This document shows, piece after piece, positions 37,200-45,659 of a stretch of 64,000 nt of DNA (positions are counted from its first letter, which is position 1; every line of letters begins with the position of its first letter). The position numbers and the translations under genes are program-made. The DNA is from Mitsuaria sp. 7. Its GTDB lineage: Bacteria > Pseudomonadota > Gammaproteobacteria > Burkholderiales > Burkholderiaceae_C. Under the pieces are notes generated by a model. It was not told the origin of the DNA. It did no database searches and was given only the letters and a program-made list of their open reading frames with translations. The DNA lies in NCBI RefSeq assembly GCF_001653795.1, contig NZ_CP011514.1:4296279-4360278 (forward strand), in the 5' to 3' direction.

Positions 37200-37925
37200 A
37201 TGTCCACGACTTCCCACACGTCCGCCCGGAACGTCGCCATCGTCACTGGCGCTTCGCAAGGCATAGGCGCGGCGCTCGTCGCCGCGTATCGCGCACAGGG
37301 CTACGCCGTCGTCGCCAACTCGCGCCACATCCAGCAGGGCGAGGATGCCGACGTCGTCGCCGTGCCGGGCCACATCGGCGACCGCCTTGTCGCGCAACGC
37401 GTGGTGCAGACGGCGCTCGACCGATTCGGTCGCATCGACACTTTGATCAACAACGCCGGCATCTTCATCGCCAAGCCCTTCACCGAGTACACGCCGCAGG
37501 ACTTCCAGGATGCGTTCGCGGTCAACGTCGCCGGCTTCTTCCACGTCACGCAGCTGGCGTTGCCGCAGATGCTGCAGCAGAAGAGCGGTCACGTCGTGAC
37601 CATCACCACCACGCTGGTCGATCAGCCGATCGCCGCCGTGCCGACGGGTCTCGCCGGCCTGACCAAGGGCGGTCTGGACGCGGTGACGCGATCGCTCGCG
37701 ATCGAGTACGCCAAGACCGGCGTGCGCGTGAACGCCGTGCGTCCCGGTGTGATCAAGACGCCGATGCATGCGCCGGAGACGCACGACTTCCTCGCCGCGC
37801 TGCATCCGATGGGCCGCATGGGCGAGATCGGCGACATCGTCGACGCCGTGCTGTACCTGGAACGCGCCGGCTTCGTGACCGGCGAGCTGCTCAACGTCGA
37901 CGGCGGCCAGCACGCCGGCCGCTGA
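37200..37925 (+). CDS. SDR-family protein lacking the catalytic Tyr
   Basis: 241 residues from ATG 37200, chosen because AGGAG lies 7 nt upstream; an ATG at 37182 is in frame. Rossmann TGASQGIGAAL and LINNAGIF are intact, and PGVIKTPMHAPE and GFVTGELLNVDGGQHAGR fit a FabG-like fold. At the YxxxK site the sequence is AGLTK, so Tyr is Ala152 and Lys156 remains; the usual Ser is Thr. Either catalysis differs or the protein binds rather than reduces. Followed 34 bp later by a tautomerase gene. Confidence 0.85.
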   Translation: MSTTSHTSARNVAIVTGASQGIGAALVAAYRAQGYAVVANSRHIQQGEDADVVAVPGHIGDRLVAQRVVQTALDRFGRIDTLINNAGIFIAKPFTEYTPQDFQDAFAVNVAGFFHVTQLALPQMLQQKSGHVVTITTTLVDQPIAAVPTGLAGLTKGGLDAVTRSLAIEYAKTGVRVNAVRPGVIKTPMHAPETHDFLAALHPMGRMGEIGDIVDAVLYLERAGFVTGELLNVDGGQHAGR

Positions 37926-37959
37926 GCATCGTCCGTCCCGCGCAGACCAAGGAGCCACC

Positions 37960-38196
37960 ATGCCGTACGTCAACATCAAGGTGACCCGCGAGGGCACCGC
38001 CCCCGGCGCCAGCGCCACCACGCCCGAGCAGAAGGCGGCCCTGATCCAAGGCGTCAGCGATCTGCTGTTCGAGGTGATGGGCAAGCCGCATCACATGACC
38101 TTCGTCGTCATCGACGAGGTCGAGCTGGAGAACTGGGGCGTCGGCGGCCTGCCGACGACGGAATTCCGCCGCCGACAGGCCGGGACGCCGGGCTAG
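37960..38196 (+). CDS. 4-oxalocrotonate tautomerase-family protein
   Basis: 78 residues: MPYVNIKVTREG supplies the N-terminal catalytic Pro once Met is removed; KAALIQGVSDLLFEVMGKP and HMTFVVIDEVELENWGVGGL are typical. GGAG lies 9 nt upstream. Slightly longer than the 62-residue enzyme, like the family members placed beside SDR genes. Substrate unknown; probably cotranscribed with the SDR. Confidence 0.9.
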   Translation: MPYVNIKVTREGTAPGASATTPEQKAALIQGVSDLLFEVMGKPHHMTFVVIDEVELENWGVGGLPTTEFRRRQAGTPG

Positions 38197-38242
38197 GGAG
38201 GCCCTGGAGACCGGTTCCCTTCACGAGGAGGAACGTGCGGCG

Positions 38243-38785
38243 TCATCCGCCCTTGATCCTCACCGTGAACGTGAGCTTGTAGCTGCCGCCATCGCCGCTG
38301 TAACTCAGCGGCGAGATGGCGGTCTCGGTCGTCACCGACGGCACGACGAAGCTGTGCCAGCCGAGGTATTCGTCGTTGGATAGCGAGGCCTGCACGAAGG
38401 TCGAGAGCTTCGGCCCCACCACCGACCGCAGCTGCGCCGCGGTCAGGTTGGCCCAGCCGCTCTGGCCGTACTGGTTCCACACCGTCTGCATCATCACCTG
38501 CAGGAAACCGCCGCTGCCCAGGTCCGGATCCCAGTCCTCCTCGAGCAGCCACGCGAAGACGAAGGCGCCGCCCGCCTCGGCCTCGTCGACGATCTGCCGC
38601 GTGTTGACGACCCGGCCTTTCAGGAAGTGGTCGTCCCAATCGGGATCGCGCACGCGGATCAGCTTGCCGCCGGGCACGTTGCGATGCGCCATGAACACCA
38701 GCACGTAGGGCGAGTCGCCGCCGTCGCCTTCGCTCGTGTCGTCCACGCACTTGATCTGCGTCACCATCAGCTGGCGTGTGGGCAT
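38243..38785 (-). CDS. Hypothetical protein
   Basis: 180 residues, no signal peptide or membrane segment. Recognisable blocks: SPYVLVFMAHRNVPGGKLIR, VRDPDWDDHFLKG, GGAFVFAWLLEEDWDPDLG, YLGWHSFVVPSV and the beta-rich SYKLTFTVRIKGG end. It looks like a compact, globular alpha/beta protein. Family not recognised. Separated by 161 bp from the YitT gene on the same strand. Confidence 0.65.
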   Translation of the reverse strand: MPTRQLMVTQIKCVDDTSEGDGGDSPYVLVFMAHRNVPGGKLIRVRDPDWDDHFLKGRVVNTRQIVDEAEAGGAFVFAWLLEEDWDPDLGSGGFLQVMMQTVWNQYGQSGWANLTAAQLRSVVGPKLSTFVQASLSNDEYLGWHSFVVPSVTTETAISPLSYSGDGGSYKLTFTVRIKGG

Positions 38786-38946
38786 GGGGCACCTCCTGCG
38801 AATCTCGCATCGCGGCCACCGCCCGAGGTCGAGCCGTGAAGAAGCCGTGAGCCAGACTAGGCAGCACGCAGGGAACGGCCCATCCCTAGGACCTTGTCGT
38901 CCCCCTAGCTTCGCATCCCTAGGTTGGAGGGGTCACGGCACCCCCG

Positions 38947-39621
38947 TCACAGCACGGCATAGCGGCCGGGCTTGTGGTTCACCGCGATGAAGAGATTCAT
39001 CACCACCGCGGCGAGCACCGAGTACGCCACCCGCTCCACGTCCACGACGGTGAGCGCGAGCAGCACGATCGCGCAGTCCATCGCCATCTGCACCTTGCCG
39101 GCGCGCCAGCCCTTGGCCTTCTGCAGGTAGAGCGACACGATGGTCGCGCCGCCGAGGCTGGCGCGATGCCGCGCCAGGAACAGGCAGCCCGAGCCCAGCA
39201 GCGCCCCGCCGAGGATCGCGGCGTAGGCCGGGTGGATGCGGTCGATGGCGAAGAGCTTGGGCGAGAACTCGGTCAGCACCGAGAGCAGCGCAATCGAGAG
39301 GAAGGTCTTGATCGTGAACTCGCGGCCCATGCGCGTCCACGCGAACCAGTAGAACGGCAGGTTGATCAGGAAGAACAGCTTGCCCAGGCTGACGCCCGTC
39401 GCGTAGTGCAGCACGAAGGCCGCGCCCGCCGTGCCCCCGGTCAGCAGCCCGACCTGCGCGAACAGGATCAGCGCCAGCGACACGAACAGCGTCCCGGTGA
39501 AGATCGCCTGCGCGTCCTCGAAGGCCGTGTGGGAGCGGATCGCCAGGTCGGCGAGCGGCGCCGTCACGTCTGGGGGAGCCGGCGGTGTGGTGTCGTCAGG
39601 TGTGGCGCTCATCCCGGGCAC
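38947..39621 (-). CDS. YitT-family membrane protein
   Basis: 224 residues with about five to six hydrophobic segments: TLFVSLALILFAQVGLLTGG, GKLFFLINLPFYWFAW, FLSIALLSVLTEF, YAAILGGALLGSGCLFLA, MAMDCAIVLLALTVV, VAYSVLAAVVMNLFIAV. The LLTGGTAGAAFVLHY and ASLGGATIVSLYLQ loops are characteristic of YitT/DUF161 proteins. Function unknown. A 41-bp gap separates it from ligJ (same strand). Confidence 0.88.
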   Translation of the reverse strand: MPGMSATPDDTTPPAPPDVTAPLADLAIRSHTAFEDAQAIFTGTLFVSLALILFAQVGLLTGGTAGAAFVLHYATGVSLGKLFFLINLPFYWFAWTRMGREFTIKTFLSIALLSVLTEFSPKLFAIDRIHPAYAAILGGALLGSGCLFLARHRASLGGATIVSLYLQKAKGWRAGKVQMAMDCAIVLLALTVVDVERVAYSVLAAVVMNLFIAVNHKPGRYAVL

Positions 39622-39662
39622 GAAGCAGAAAGCGTGCCCAGGAGTGTCTCACCGCAAGCCGC

Positions 39663-40691
39663 TCAACGGCCCTGTGCCTTCAACCGTGCATCCAGCCGTG
39701 GGAACACGCGCCGCGCGTTGCCTTCGTAGACCAGATGGCGTTCCTCGTCGTTGAGCTGAGGCGTGGCGGCGATGTAGCGCCTGGTGTCGTCGAAGTAGTG
39801 GCCGGTCTCGGGATCGATGCCGCGCACCGCGCCGATCATCTCGGACGCGAACAGCACGTTCTTCACCGGGATCACCTTGGTCAGCAGGTCGATGCCCGGC
39901 TGGTGATAGACGCAGGTGTCGAAGAAGAGGTTGTTGAGCAGATGCTCGTCGAGCAGCGGCTTCTTGAGCTCCTGCGCGAGGCCGCGGAAGCGGCCCCAGT
40001 GGTACGGCACCGCGCCGCCGCCGTGCGGGATCAGGAACTTCAGCGTCGGGAAGTCCTTGAAGAGGTCGCCGGTCAGGCATTGCATGAACGCGGTCGTGTC
40101 CGCGTTCAGGTAGTGCACGCCGGTGGTGTGGAAGCACGCGTTGCAGCTGGTGCTGACGTGGATCATCGCGGGGATGTCCAGCTCGACCATCTTCTCGTAG
40201 AGCGGGTACCAGTGGCGGTCGGTCAGCGGCGGGCTCGTCCAATGGCCGCCGGAGGGATCGGGGTTGAGGTTGATGCCGACGAAGCCGTAGTCCTTGACGC
40301 ACTTCTCGAGCTCCGGGATGCAGCTCGCCGGATCGACGCCCGGGCTCTGCGGGAGCATGGCCGCGCCGACGAAGTGTTCGGGGAAGAGCTCGGCGACACG
40401 CGCGCAGAGCTCGTTGCAAATGGCGGCCCAGGTGGCCGAGGTCTGGAAGTCGCCGATGTGATGCGCCATGAAGCTGGCGCGCGGGCTGAAGATCGTGAGG
40501 TCGGAGCCGCGCTCCTTCATCTTCTTCAGCTGGTTGGTCTCGATCGACTCGCGGAGTTCGTCGTCGGAGATCTTCAGGTCGCCGGCCTTCGGGGCCTGCG
40601 ACGGGTCCTTCAGACCGGCGATCTGCAGGTCGCGCCAGGCGCCGAGCGCGGCAGGAGCGGTGGTGTAGTGACCGTGGACGTCGATGATCAT
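39663..40691 (-). CDS. ligJ: LigJ, 4-oxalomesaconate hydratase
   Basis: 342 residues, near the length of Sphingobium LigJ (341). Shares its hallmark stretches: MIIDVHGHYTTAP (metal-binding HxH), LKISDDELRESIETNQL, KERGSDLTIFSPRASFMAHH, AMLPQSPGVDP, NPDPSGGHWTSPPL, MIHVSTSCN, IPHGGGAVPYHWGRFRG, EMIGAVRGIDPETG. LigJ hydrates 4-oxalomesaconate in the protocatechuate/gallate 4,5-cleavage route. No other lig/gal/pra gene is in the window. Divergent LysR is on the same strand to the right; a porin follows. Confidence 0.93.
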   Translation of the reverse strand: MIIDVHGHYTTAPAALGAWRDLQIAGLKDPSQAPKAGDLKISDDELRESIETNQLKKMKERGSDLTIFSPRASFMAHHIGDFQTSATWAAICNELCARVAELFPEHFVGAAMLPQSPGVDPASCIPELEKCVKDYGFVGINLNPDPSGGHWTSPPLTDRHWYPLYEKMVELDIPAMIHVSTSCNACFHTTGVHYLNADTTAFMQCLTGDLFKDFPTLKFLIPHGGGAVPYHWGRFRGLAQELKKPLLDEHLLNNLFFDTCVYHQPGIDLLTKVIPVKNVLFASEMIGAVRGIDPETGHYFDDTRRYIAATPQLNDEERHLVYEGNARRVFPRLDARLKAQGR

Positions 40692-40837
40692 GGGGCTCTC
40701 TGGTTCGCTGGGAACGACCGTGGCATGGCGCTGCCCTGCCCGGGTCGACTCCGGCGGATTGTGGAGAGACGCGGCCCGTCGTCCAAGTTATGGCTTGGAC
40801 TAGCTGCTATTCAGATCCGGCATGGCGCCGGACAGCG

Positions 40838-41746
40838 TCACTGGGCGCGACCGTGCGTGATGACGTAGGCCGCGCGGTGCAGGTGCGTCATGAAGTGCCG
40901 CACCGCCGGCTTCACGGCCGCGTCATTGCGCGCCATCGCGCCGAGCGTCAGGCGCAGCGGCGCTTCCTTCACCGGCACCACCTGCAGGAACTGCGCGGCG
41001 AAAGGATGCGCCGCGATCTGGCGCGGCAGCAGGCCGACGCAGTTGCCGCTTGCGATCACGGACAACAGGCCGAGCGTCGAATTGACGACCGCGCCTGCGG
41101 GCGGCGGCGGCAGGCCGTTCGTCTCGAACAGCGTGCGCGCCAGCCCCGTCGCTTCCGTCGCGCCGGTGTAGACCCACCGCGCCTCGGCCAGGTCGGCGAG
41201 GTTCTTCGACCGCGCCAGCGCATTGCCCTTGCGCACGACCACCACCATGTCGATCGGCATCAGCGATTCGACGGTGCACTCGCCGCGCGGCAGGTGATCG
41301 GGCAACGGCCCGAGCGCGATGTCGACCTCGCCCTTGCGCACGCGCGTCAGCTGCGCGATGTAGAGCTCCTCCACGATGCGCAGCTGGATGTCGGGGAACT
41401 CCGCGCCGAAGGTGCGCAGCGCCTCCGGCACCAGCAGCATCACTGCCAGCGGCACCGCGCCTATCGTCAACGAGCCCGTCATGCGGCCGCTCAGCTGCTG
41501 GATCTGCTCGCGGGCGTGGGAGAGCTCGCGGTCCGCCGCCAGCGCCCGTTCGTACAGGACCATGCCCTGCGCCGTCGCCAGCACGCCGGTCGTCGAGCGC
41601 AGCAGCAGCGTCGTGGCGAGCTCGCGCTCCAGCTCCCGGACCATCTTCGTCAACGCCGGCTGCGACACCCCGACGCGCCGCGCCGCCGATCGCAGGCTGC
41701 CTTCCTCCACCGCGGCGACGAGCGCCCGCAAGTTCGTGAGCTTCAT
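40838..41746 (-). CDS. LysR-family regulator (linked to ligJ and porin)
   Basis: 302 residues. HTH: MKLTNLRALVAAVEEGSLRS, then ARRVGVSQPALTKMVRELER. Effector domain: GSLTIGAVPLAVMLLVPEAL, VDIALGPLPDHLPRGECTV, GLLSVIASGNCVGLLPRQI. Resembles LysR regulators of aromatic or protocatechuate catabolism. Same strand as ligJ (146 bp apart) and divergent from the porin gene, so it could control both. Confidence 0.9.
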   Translation of the reverse strand: MKLTNLRALVAAVEEGSLRSAARRVGVSQPALTKMVRELERELATTLLLRSTTGVLATAQGMVLYERALAADRELSHAREQIQQLSGRMTGSLTIGAVPLAVMLLVPEALRTFGAEFPDIQLRIVEELYIAQLTRVRKGEVDIALGPLPDHLPRGECTVESLMPIDMVVVVRKGNALARSKNLADLAEARWVYTGATEATGLARTLFETNGLPPPPAGAVVNSTLGLLSVIASGNCVGLLPRQIAAHPFAAQFLQVVPVKEAPLRLTLGAMARNDAAVKPAVRHFMTHLHRAAYVITHGRAQ

Positions 41747-41866
41747 GCGGGCGGATGATAACGAGCGGTTATCGCCCCCCGCGCCGTGCCATCTATCGGC
41801 GGCGCGGGGTGCTGCCTAGAGTCGCGCCGTTTTCCGGACAACACCCAAGAACGAGGAGACGATGCG

Positions 41867-43015
41867 ATGACAAGACGAGGGATTTCCGCGACCACCACGG
41901 TCGCCATGGCCGCTGCCGGCGCGCTCTGCGCCTTGGCGCAGGCGCCGCTCCAGGCCCAGACGCAGAGCTCGACCAACGTGCAGATCTACGGACTGCTCGA
42001 CGTGCCGGTCGAGTACCTGAACAACGTCGGCGCGGCCGGCGCGAGCCTGACCCGCATGCCGGGCCTGAGCGGCGGCTACGCGCCCTCGCGCCTGGGATTT
42101 CGTGGCTCGGAGGATCTGGGCGACGGACTCAAGGCCGTGTTCACGCTGGAGATGGGCATAGGCGCCGACAGCGGCACGCTCAACCAGGGCGGCCGCGCGT
42201 GGGGCCGGCAGGCCTACGTCGGACTGCAGGGCGGCTGGGGAACGATCAGCCTCGGGCGGCAGTACTCGATGCTGTTCTGGTCGCAGACCGATGCGGACAT
42301 CCTCGGACCGGCGATGTTCGGTTCCGGCTCACTGGACAGCTACCTGCCGAATGCGCGCGTGGACAACGCGATCGCCTACCGCGGCCAGTTCAGCGGCTTC
42401 ACCGTCGGCGCGACCTGGAGCCCCGGCCGCGACGCGGTCAACGCAGGACCGAGCCCGTCGGGAACCAACTGCGCGGGCGAGAACGCGGCCGACAAGAACG
42501 CGTGCCGGCAGTGGTCCGCGATGGTCAAGTACGACACGCCGGCGTGGGGCCTGTCCGCGGCGGTCGACGAGATCCGCGGCGGCGCCGGCGCCTTCGCGGG
42601 CCTGACCAGCAGCGCGATGAAGGACCGCCGCAGCACGGCGACGGGCTGGTTCAAGACCGGCGACTGGAAGTTCGCGGCGGGCCTGATCGCGCGCCGCAAC
42701 GACGCCAGCCTCGCCACACCCAAGAGCAACCTCTGGTACGCCGGCGCGACCTGGTCGCTGAACCCGAGCTGGGGACTCGACGCGCAGGTGTTCAAGCTCG
42801 ACTACAAGAACAGCGCCAACGAGGCGACCTTGTGGGCCGTGCGCGGGACCTACTTCCTGTCCAAGCGCACGTCGGTCTACGCGACGGCGGGCCGCATCGA
42901 CAACGACGGCACGCTCGCACTCGGCGTCAGCAACGCGGCCGCAGCGGCGGGCAGCACGCCGGTGGCGGGCGGCTCGCAGACGGGCCTGGGCATGGGCATC
43001 CGCCACGCGTTCTGA
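41867..43015 (+). CDS. Gram-negative porin (Burkholderiales type)
   Basis: 382 residues from ATG 41867 (GAGGAG about 9-14 nt upstream). Signal ending APLQAQT. Barrel: SSTNVQIYGLLDVPVEYLNN, YAPSRLGFRGSEDLGDGLKA, VFTLEMGIGADSG, RQAYVGLQGGWGTISLGRQY, ending TGLGMGIRHAF with the terminal Phe used for outer-membrane insertion. The PSRLGFRGSEDLG motif is diagnostic of betaproteobacterial OmpC-like porins. Likely uptake channel for aromatic acids given its LysR/ligJ neighbours (inference). Confidence 0.95.
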   Translation: MTRRGISATTTVAMAAAGALCALAQAPLQAQTQSSTNVQIYGLLDVPVEYLNNVGAAGASLTRMPGLSGGYAPSRLGFRGSEDLGDGLKAVFTLEMGIGADSGTLNQGGRAWGRQAYVGLQGGWGTISLGRQYSMLFWSQTDADILGPAMFGSGSLDSYLPNARVDNAIAYRGQFSGFTVGATWSPGRDAVNAGPSPSGTNCAGENAADKNACRQWSAMVKYDTPAWGLSAAVDEIRGGAGAFAGLTSSAMKDRRSTATGWFKTGDWKFAAGLIARRNDASLATPKSNLWYAGATWSLNPSWGLDAQVFKLDYKNSANEATLWAVRGTYFLSKRTSVYATAGRIDNDGTLALGVSNAAAAAGSTPVAGGSQTGLGMGIRHAF

Positions 43016-43157
43016 GGAAACGTCTGCAACGCGGGCCTGGAGGGCCCGCATCGTGGCGAAGGCCCGATGCGTTAAAGTCCCGCGCCCATCGCCCGCAACG
43101 CTTCGCTCGACGCGAAGCGGGTTCAAGCGGGCCATCAAGGGTCGAAGGGAAGCAGTT

Positions 43158-44342
43158 GTGGATGTACAGGACACCGATGTCGTGATCATTGGCGCGGGCG
43201 CCGCGGGGCTGATGTGCGCCGCGCTCGCGGGCCAGCGCGGCCGCCGCGTGCTGCTGGTGGACCACGCCAACAAGGCCGGCAAGAAGATCCTCATGTCCGG
43301 CGGCGGCAACTGCAACTTCACCAACCTGTACACCGAGCCGGCCAACTTCCTTTCGGAGAACAAGCACTTCTGCAAGTCGGCGCTGGCGCGCTACACGCAG
43401 TGGGACTTCATCGCGTTGGTCAACAAGCATCAGATCCCGCACCACGAGAAGAAGCTCGGCCAGCTGTTCTGCGACAACAAGTCCATCGACATCCTGCGCA
43501 TGCTGCTCGCCGAGTGCGCCGAGGTCGGCGTGACGCCGATGCTGGACACCACCGTCGAGACCATCGAGAAGACCGAGGTGGGCTACGTGCTCGCGACCAC
43601 CGCGGGGCCGATGCGCTGCCAGTCGCTGGTAATCGCCACCGGCGGGCTGTCGATCCCGACGATGGGCGCGACGGGCTTCGGCTACCAGGTCGCGAAGCAG
43701 TTCGGCCACACGCTGCTGCCGACACGCGCCGGGCTGGTGCCGTTCACGATCACGGACCAGCTCAAGGACCTGTGCAACGAGCTGAGCGGGACCTCGGTCG
43801 ACTGCGTCGTCAGCTGCAACGGCAAGAGCTTCCGCGAGAACATCCTGTTCACGCACCGCGGCCTGAGCGGACCGGCGATCCTGCAGATCTCGTCGTACTG
43901 GCTGCCCGGCCAGCCGGTGGAGATCAACCTGCTGCCCGACCTCGACGTGCCTGGCTGGCTGGCGCAGCAGCGCAACGACCGGCCCAATGCCGAGCTCAAG
44001 ACGCTGCTGGCGGAGCTGTTCACGAAGAAGATGGCGACGCTGATCGGCGAGCAGTGGTTCGTGTCCAAACCGATCAAGCAGTACGCGCATGCGGAGCTGG
44101 AGCAGATCGCCGAGCGCCTGTCCGCGTGGCAGGTCGTGCCTGCCGGCACTGAGGGCTATCGGACGGCCGAGGTCACGCTGGGCGGCGTCGACACCAAGGA
44201 GGTGTCGTCCAAGACGATGGAGTCGTTGAAGTCGCCGGGGCTGTACTTCATCGGCGAGGTCCTCGACGTCACCGGCCACCTGGGGGGCTTCAACTTCCAG
44301 TGGGCGTGGGCCTCGGCGAACGCGGCGGCGCAGTTCGTCTGA
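43158..44342 (+). CDS. HI0933/YhiN-family FAD-dependent oxidoreductase
   Basis: 394 residues from a GTG at 43158, supported by GAAGGGA 7 nt upstream; this gives the usual family length. Dinucleotide motif VVIIGAGAAGLMCAALAGQR, then the HI0933 signatures NKAGKKILMSGGGNCNFTN, VIATGGLSIPTMGATGFGY, ILFTHRGLSGPAILQIS, AEVTLGGVDTKEV, FIGEVLDVTGHLGGFNFQWA. Cytosolic flavoprotein of unknown function. Confidence 0.93.
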   Translation: MDVQDTDVVIIGAGAAGLMCAALAGQRGRRVLLVDHANKAGKKILMSGGGNCNFTNLYTEPANFLSENKHFCKSALARYTQWDFIALVNKHQIPHHEKKLGQLFCDNKSIDILRMLLAECAEVGVTPMLDTTVETIEKTEVGYVLATTAGPMRCQSLVIATGGLSIPTMGATGFGYQVAKQFGHTLLPTRAGLVPFTITDQLKDLCNELSGTSVDCVVSCNGKSFRENILFTHRGLSGPAILQISSYWLPGQPVEINLLPDLDVPGWLAQQRNDRPNAELKTLLAELFTKKMATLIGEQWFVSKPIKQYAHAELEQIAERLSAWQVVPAGTEGYRTAEVTLGGVDTKEVSSKTMESLKSPGLYFIGEVLDVTGHLGGFNFQWAWASANAAAQFV

Positions 44343-44368
44343 GCGCTTCATTCGTCGACTGAGGCCAG

Positions 44369-44517
44369 AAAGACAGACGGCCCCCGAAGGGGCCGTCGCA
44401 TTGCGAGGTTCTCTATCGCGGAAACCGCGAACTCCCATTCCAGCTGGGACCCGATGACTCGGGCGGCACTACCTTTCTCACCCCGCGCTCAATGTAGATC
44501 TTGAGCCTGGAACTTTA
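44369..44517. repeat. Degenerate direct repeat A (pairs with 45403-45547)
   Basis: Aligns over about 145 bp with repeat B. Shared blocks in order: AAAGA.AGACGGCC plus hairpin, CTCTATCGC, GCGAACT, TCCAGCTGG, ACCCGAT, ACTCGGG, TCTCACCCCGC, CTTGAGC and TTTA. On the minus strand both copies read ...RVIG.QL.W just before the hairpin, as if each held the 3' end of a gene plus its terminator. Confidence 0.7.
44376..44397. terminator. Terminator-like hairpin after the flavoprotein gene
   Basis: GACGGCCCC-CGAA-GGGGCCGTC: 9 perfect base pairs with a tetraloop, 33 bp past the stop. No T-run follows on the plus strand; on the minus strand TCTTTCT follows, so it terminates better leftward. Confidence 0.6.
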
Positions 44518-44744
44518 GGGGCCTGCGCGGTCTACCGCAATGACCTCCATAAGCACTGCTCTTGTAAGTCTCGCGGCCACATTCTCCAGTCACCCGCGGC
44601 GATCGATTCACACATTGAAGGTCGCGAACTCACGACGAACGCAGCAGGTTCTGCTTGACCTGCGAAACCCTTGATTACGCGCAAGATCGCAGGAGTTCTT
44701 CATCGGAAACATGACCGGCCCGTCATCACCAGGGCCGCCAAGTC

Positions 44745-45389
44745 ATGTGCAGTTCAACGCTGGAGGGCGAGCCGCGCCCTGTTCGAGAAGATTCTCCCGT
44801 CACCGAGGTACCGATTGCCGATCACCTGGATGCAGTTCGTGCTCACCATCGGTTCAAGAATGTCGTACGAGGCGGAGAAGCATGGGATCTTTCGCACCTG
44901 GACCCATTCGCGTTCCGCATGGATCCGGGACTCGGATTCGACGTGACCGTCGTCGTCCTCTTCTCGTGTCACTGCTTCACGCGATCGATCTCCCGCGATG
45001 GACGACGTCGCCGGGAGATTCCCACCACGGAACTGTTCGACGACGGTCGCGAAGTGCGCGTGCTTTGCGAGCGCCGCTATGAGCTCTCGAAGCGGCATCT
45101 CCCGGAACTCATGCGAGAGCTACGCAAGCGGACGATCCGGATCGCTCGCGACAACCCGCAAAACTTCGTGACGACGACGTCCGTTGATGGGCCTGACGCG
45201 CACGGACAGCATTACGTCGTCTTCTTCGAGGTCACACGCGATCACAGGCAGAAGGGTCGACTGCTCTTGCAGGTCCAGTCCGCATATGCGGCTGACGTCT
45301 CTGAGCACCAGCCGTTCCATCTGCGTCGCCGAGTGGCGTTCCCCAATCTCTTGAAAGCCACCAGCCTCCGGCGGAAGATTTCCCGATAG
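44745..45389 (+). CDS. Hypothetical protein in a repeat-flanked low-G+C cassette
   Basis: 214 residues from ATG 44745; no good ribosome site, so the start is uncertain. Core: HHRFKNVVRGGEAWDLSHLD, PFAFRMDPGLGFDVTVVVLF, SCHCFTRSIS, REVRVLCERRYELSKRHLP, HYVVFFEVTRDHRQKGRLLL and VQSAYAADVSEHQPF, suggesting a small globular alpha/beta protein with a CHC motif. No membrane segment. G+C is visibly lower than in flanking genes and the gene is flanked by degenerate direct repeats, consistent with transfer. Family not identified. Confidence 0.6.
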   Translation: MCSSTLEGEPRPVREDSPVTEVPIADHLDAVRAHHRFKNVVRGGEAWDLSHLDPFAFRMDPGLGFDVTVVVLFSCHCFTRSISRDGRRRREIPTTELFDDGREVRVLCERRYELSKRHLPELMRELRKRTIRIARDNPQNFVTTTSVDGPDAHGQHYVVFFEVTRDHRQKGRLLLQVQSAYAADVSEHQPFHLRRRVAFPNLLKATSLRRKISR

Positions 45390-45402
45390 CGGATCGAGGC
45401 AC

Positions 45403-45547
45403 AAAGAGAGACGGCCACCAAAGGTGGCCGTCTCATACGGGGCTCTCTATCGCATTGCTGCGAACTACCAGTCCAGCTGGAACCCGATCACTCGGGTGGC
45501 TCTGCCCATCTCACCCCGCCTAGACAGAACTTGAGCTTCGCAGTTTA
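45403..45547. repeat. Degenerate direct repeat B (pairs with 44369-44517)
   Basis: Contains its own stronger hairpin at 45408-45434: GAGACGGCCACC-AAA-GGTGGCCGTCTC, 12 perfect base pairs. On the minus strand a reading frame ending GFQLDW and TAG stops 32 nt before the hairpin, then TCTCTTT follows it, the layout of a gene end plus intrinsic terminator. The two copies have diverged at roughly a quarter to a third of positions. Confidence 0.7.
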
Positions 45548-45659
45548 TCGATCCCATCGCGTACCCGCAAGATTTCCGCATGACAACGATCAAGGTTCGC
45601 GTGTCGCCTTGTCACACAGCCCCGCGAAGATCTCCGGCTTTCACGCATCGAGGCACGAC

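Larger units (their letters stand above)
44343..44744. other. 402-bp low-G+C intergenic region
   Basis: Holds a 9-bp hairpin (44376-44397), degenerate repeat A (44369-44517) and about 230 bp more with visibly lower G+C than the surroundings (for example around 44560-44700). No gene seen. Confidence 0.5.
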
